A stretch of 64,000 nt of DNA from Candidatus Bathyarchaeota archaeon (GTDB lineage: Archaea > Thermoproteota > Bathyarchaeia > Bathyarchaeales > Bathycorpusculaceae). The stretch spans positions 496,001-560,000 of the forward strand of contig JAOZHS010000001.1 in assembly GCA_026014745.1 (NCBI GenBank). The letters run 5' to 3'. Shown one piece after another: positions 62,950 to 64,000 of this stretch; the stretch's first letter is position 1; every line of letters starts with the position of its first letter. The notes under the pieces were generated by a model. It made no database searches. It saw only the letters and a list, made by a program, of their open reading frames with translations, and was not told where the DNA came from. Both the position numbers and the translations under genes were made by a program.

Positions 62950-63518
62950 CCTTTGCGGTCGAGCATGTAGTTGATGACAGTTATACATGACGCCGCGAGG
63001 TAGGGTTGCTTGCCTAAACTGATTTTTTCGCCAAACCGCAACGCAAACGTCTCCGCCTTCTTGGGCAACCCCACATGATCCCCAAGCACAAACAGGCAAT
63101 CCCCGCCAAGGTCAACGTCGGTTATGTCTTTGCCATCTTCTTCGAGCACAAAGACTTTGTGGGTTTGAGCCTCAGCTTTTAGCAGCGCCTCAAAGCTGGT
63201 TTTGTCGCGGCTGATGCCCGGGTGAGGTTTGCCTGCGAGGGTTTTTCTAAGGATTTGCTGCCACGTCTCCATGTCGGTGCGGACATCGTAGAGGCTGGCA
63301 CCGTCAATTTTGATGTGCACAGGCGGGTTAGGCGGACCGTTGAGGCTGGCGTGAAAGGTTACATCTCGACGTAGACCATGGCTGAAGAAGAGGCTGCTGA
63401 CGATGCATTCGTGTACAATGTCGAGGCGACCTGCGTCGTGGAGATTGTTAAAAGCTGAATCAGTTTTTCCTAGCCGAGAGAAGAGGATGAATTCTCTTGT
63501 CAAGCTTTCACCACCCAT
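62946..63518 (-). CDS. trmY: tRNA (pseudouridine-54 N1)-methyltransferase TrmY
   Basis: A 190 aa SPOUT methyltransferase (DUF358) that makes m1-pseudouridine at tRNA position 54 in archaea. Motifs: EFILFSRLGKTDSAF at the N-terminus, and the SAM-binding knot around GDCLFVLGDHVGLPKKAE and ISLGKQPYLAASCITVINYMLD. It follows the aIF5B gene on the same strand. Confidence 0.9.
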   Translation of the reverse strand: MGGESLTREFILFSRLGKTDSAFNNLHDAGRLDIVHECIVSSLFFSHGLRRDVTFHASLNGPPNPPVHIKIDGASLYDVRTDMETWQQILRKTLAGKPHPGISRDKTSFEALLKAEAQTHKVFVLEEDGKDITDVDLGGDCLFVLGDHVGLPKKAETFALRFGEKISLGKQPYLAASCITVINYMLDRKG

Positions 63519-63569
63519 TGCTATGGGATCAGAGGCTTTAAACTCAATCCTTGCTTCATATAAGAGAGG

Positions 63570-63600
63570 GGGTGGGTGCTCTAACTGAGCTATCCTGCGG
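63570..63600 (-). other. tRNA 5'-half-like fragment
   Basis: Immediately after the aIF5B stop, the minus strand reads CGCAGGATAGCTCAGTTAGAGC, a convincing tRNA 5' acceptor plus D-arm (GCTC/GAGC). No matching 3' acceptor (TCCTGCG) or T-arm follows within 80 nt. It is a tRNA remnant or a 5' half-gene. Confidence 0.45.
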
Positions 63601-64000
63601 TTACATGACGCCTGCCCAGAACGGCACCTTTTTGCGCATCATGTTGACGTATTCTTTTAGGAGGTCTTGTTCTTCCTGAGTCAAATCATCCAGATGTGTG
63701 GTCAGCAGAACTTTGGCGTCGTTTTCGGGGACTTTTACGTAGAGCACGTCGCGTTCAAAGATGTGGCGTCCCGCGATGGGTTTATCCATTGAAATCGCGA
63801 CTTGCGCGCCGACTTTGGCTTCGCCAATCGCTTTGCCTTGGTCTTGAATCTGGTCAATCTCCCCAAGATCGGCGCCGTCCTCTTTGCGAATTAAGCTGAC
63901 TCTGGGCTTTATTCTGCCGCTTTGCACCTCTACACCAGCGACAAGCGGTTTAGCTCGACGGAAAATGCAGTTAGGCAAAACCGTAACCTTACCCGGTTTA
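63601..64000 (-). CDS. infB: Translation initiation factor aIF5B, C-terminal part (truncated by window edge)
   Basis: The C-terminal 133 residues of the archaeal IF2/eIF5B GTPase that promotes subunit joining. The frame is open to the last base (KPGKVTVLPNCIFRRAKP...). The beta-barrel domain IV is visible: RAKPLVAGVEVQSGRIKPRVSLI, GEIDQIQDQGKAI and DVLYVKVP. It ends PFWAGVM, close to the PFW end of the family. The GTPase domain lies beyond the window. Confidence 0.92.
   Translation of the reverse strand, partial: KPGKVTVLPNCIFRRAKPLVAGVEVQSGRIKPRVSLIRKEDGADLGEIDQIQDQGKAIGEAKVGAQVAISMDKPIAGRHIFERDVLYVKVPENDAKVLLTTHLDDLTQEEQDLLKEYVNMMRKKVPFWAGVM

Overview
The window is archaeal chromosome. The left edge carries the order rpo3, rpl18e, rpl13, rps9, rpo10. 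A group II chaperonin, the C-terminus of aIF5B, TrmY, tRNAs with archaeal features (an intron after position 37, U73 in tRNA-Thr), archaeal-type TATA boxes and Dph6 fit the same picture. Gene content and the many secreted, TM-anchored or PEF-ended surface proteins suggest an uncultured Thermoproteota lineage such as Bathyarchaeia. That placement is inference from gene content, not phylogeny.

Layout. 1-2.2 kb: RNA polymerase and ribosomal operon. 2.2-16 kb: surface proteins, an orphan PD-(D/E)XK-like protein, a Lon-family protease, an overlapping glutamine amidotransferase/Dph6 pair, and serine/glycine genes (serA, glyA). 16-19.8 kb: a metal-uptake locus with a DtxR-FeoA fusion regulator, feoB and a possible b-type cytochrome. 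Two DtxR-like palindromes flank one TATA box that also points at a divergent small Cys-rich protein. 19.8-23.3 kb: two MscS channels, small zinc-binding and winged-helix proteins, and an AbrB-PhoU regulator.

23.3-34.7 kb is the heart of the window, a nitrogen island. A glutamate synthase split into separate amidotransferase, FMN and GXGXG subunits, with its own polyferredoxin and FAD oxidoreductase, is followed by a compact nitrogenase-type cluster in the order nifH-nifB-nifD-nifK-nifV. NifD keeps P-cluster cysteines and the residues that bind or surround the active-site cofactor. NifK keeps its P-cluster cysteines and NifH its Fe-S and switch residues. No nifE/nifN, nifI or G-subunit gene is present. 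The simplest reading is a minimal nitrogenase feeding ammonia to the adjacent glutamate synthase. A nitrogenase-like reductase for another substrate, such as methylthio-alkane reductase, cannot be excluded from sequence alone.

34.7-64 kb: secreted proteins, tRNA-Ser(GGA) with an intron, thermosome, tRNA-Glu(CTC) and a decayed copy of it 3.9 kb away, a glycosyltransferase, a CrtI-like oxidoreductase, an esterase that apparently starts at AUA, an ABC exporter, two divergent B12-binding radical SAM proteins, YwbE, tRNA-Pro, tRNA-Thr, ThiL, TrmY and the 3' part of the aIF5B gene at the right edge.
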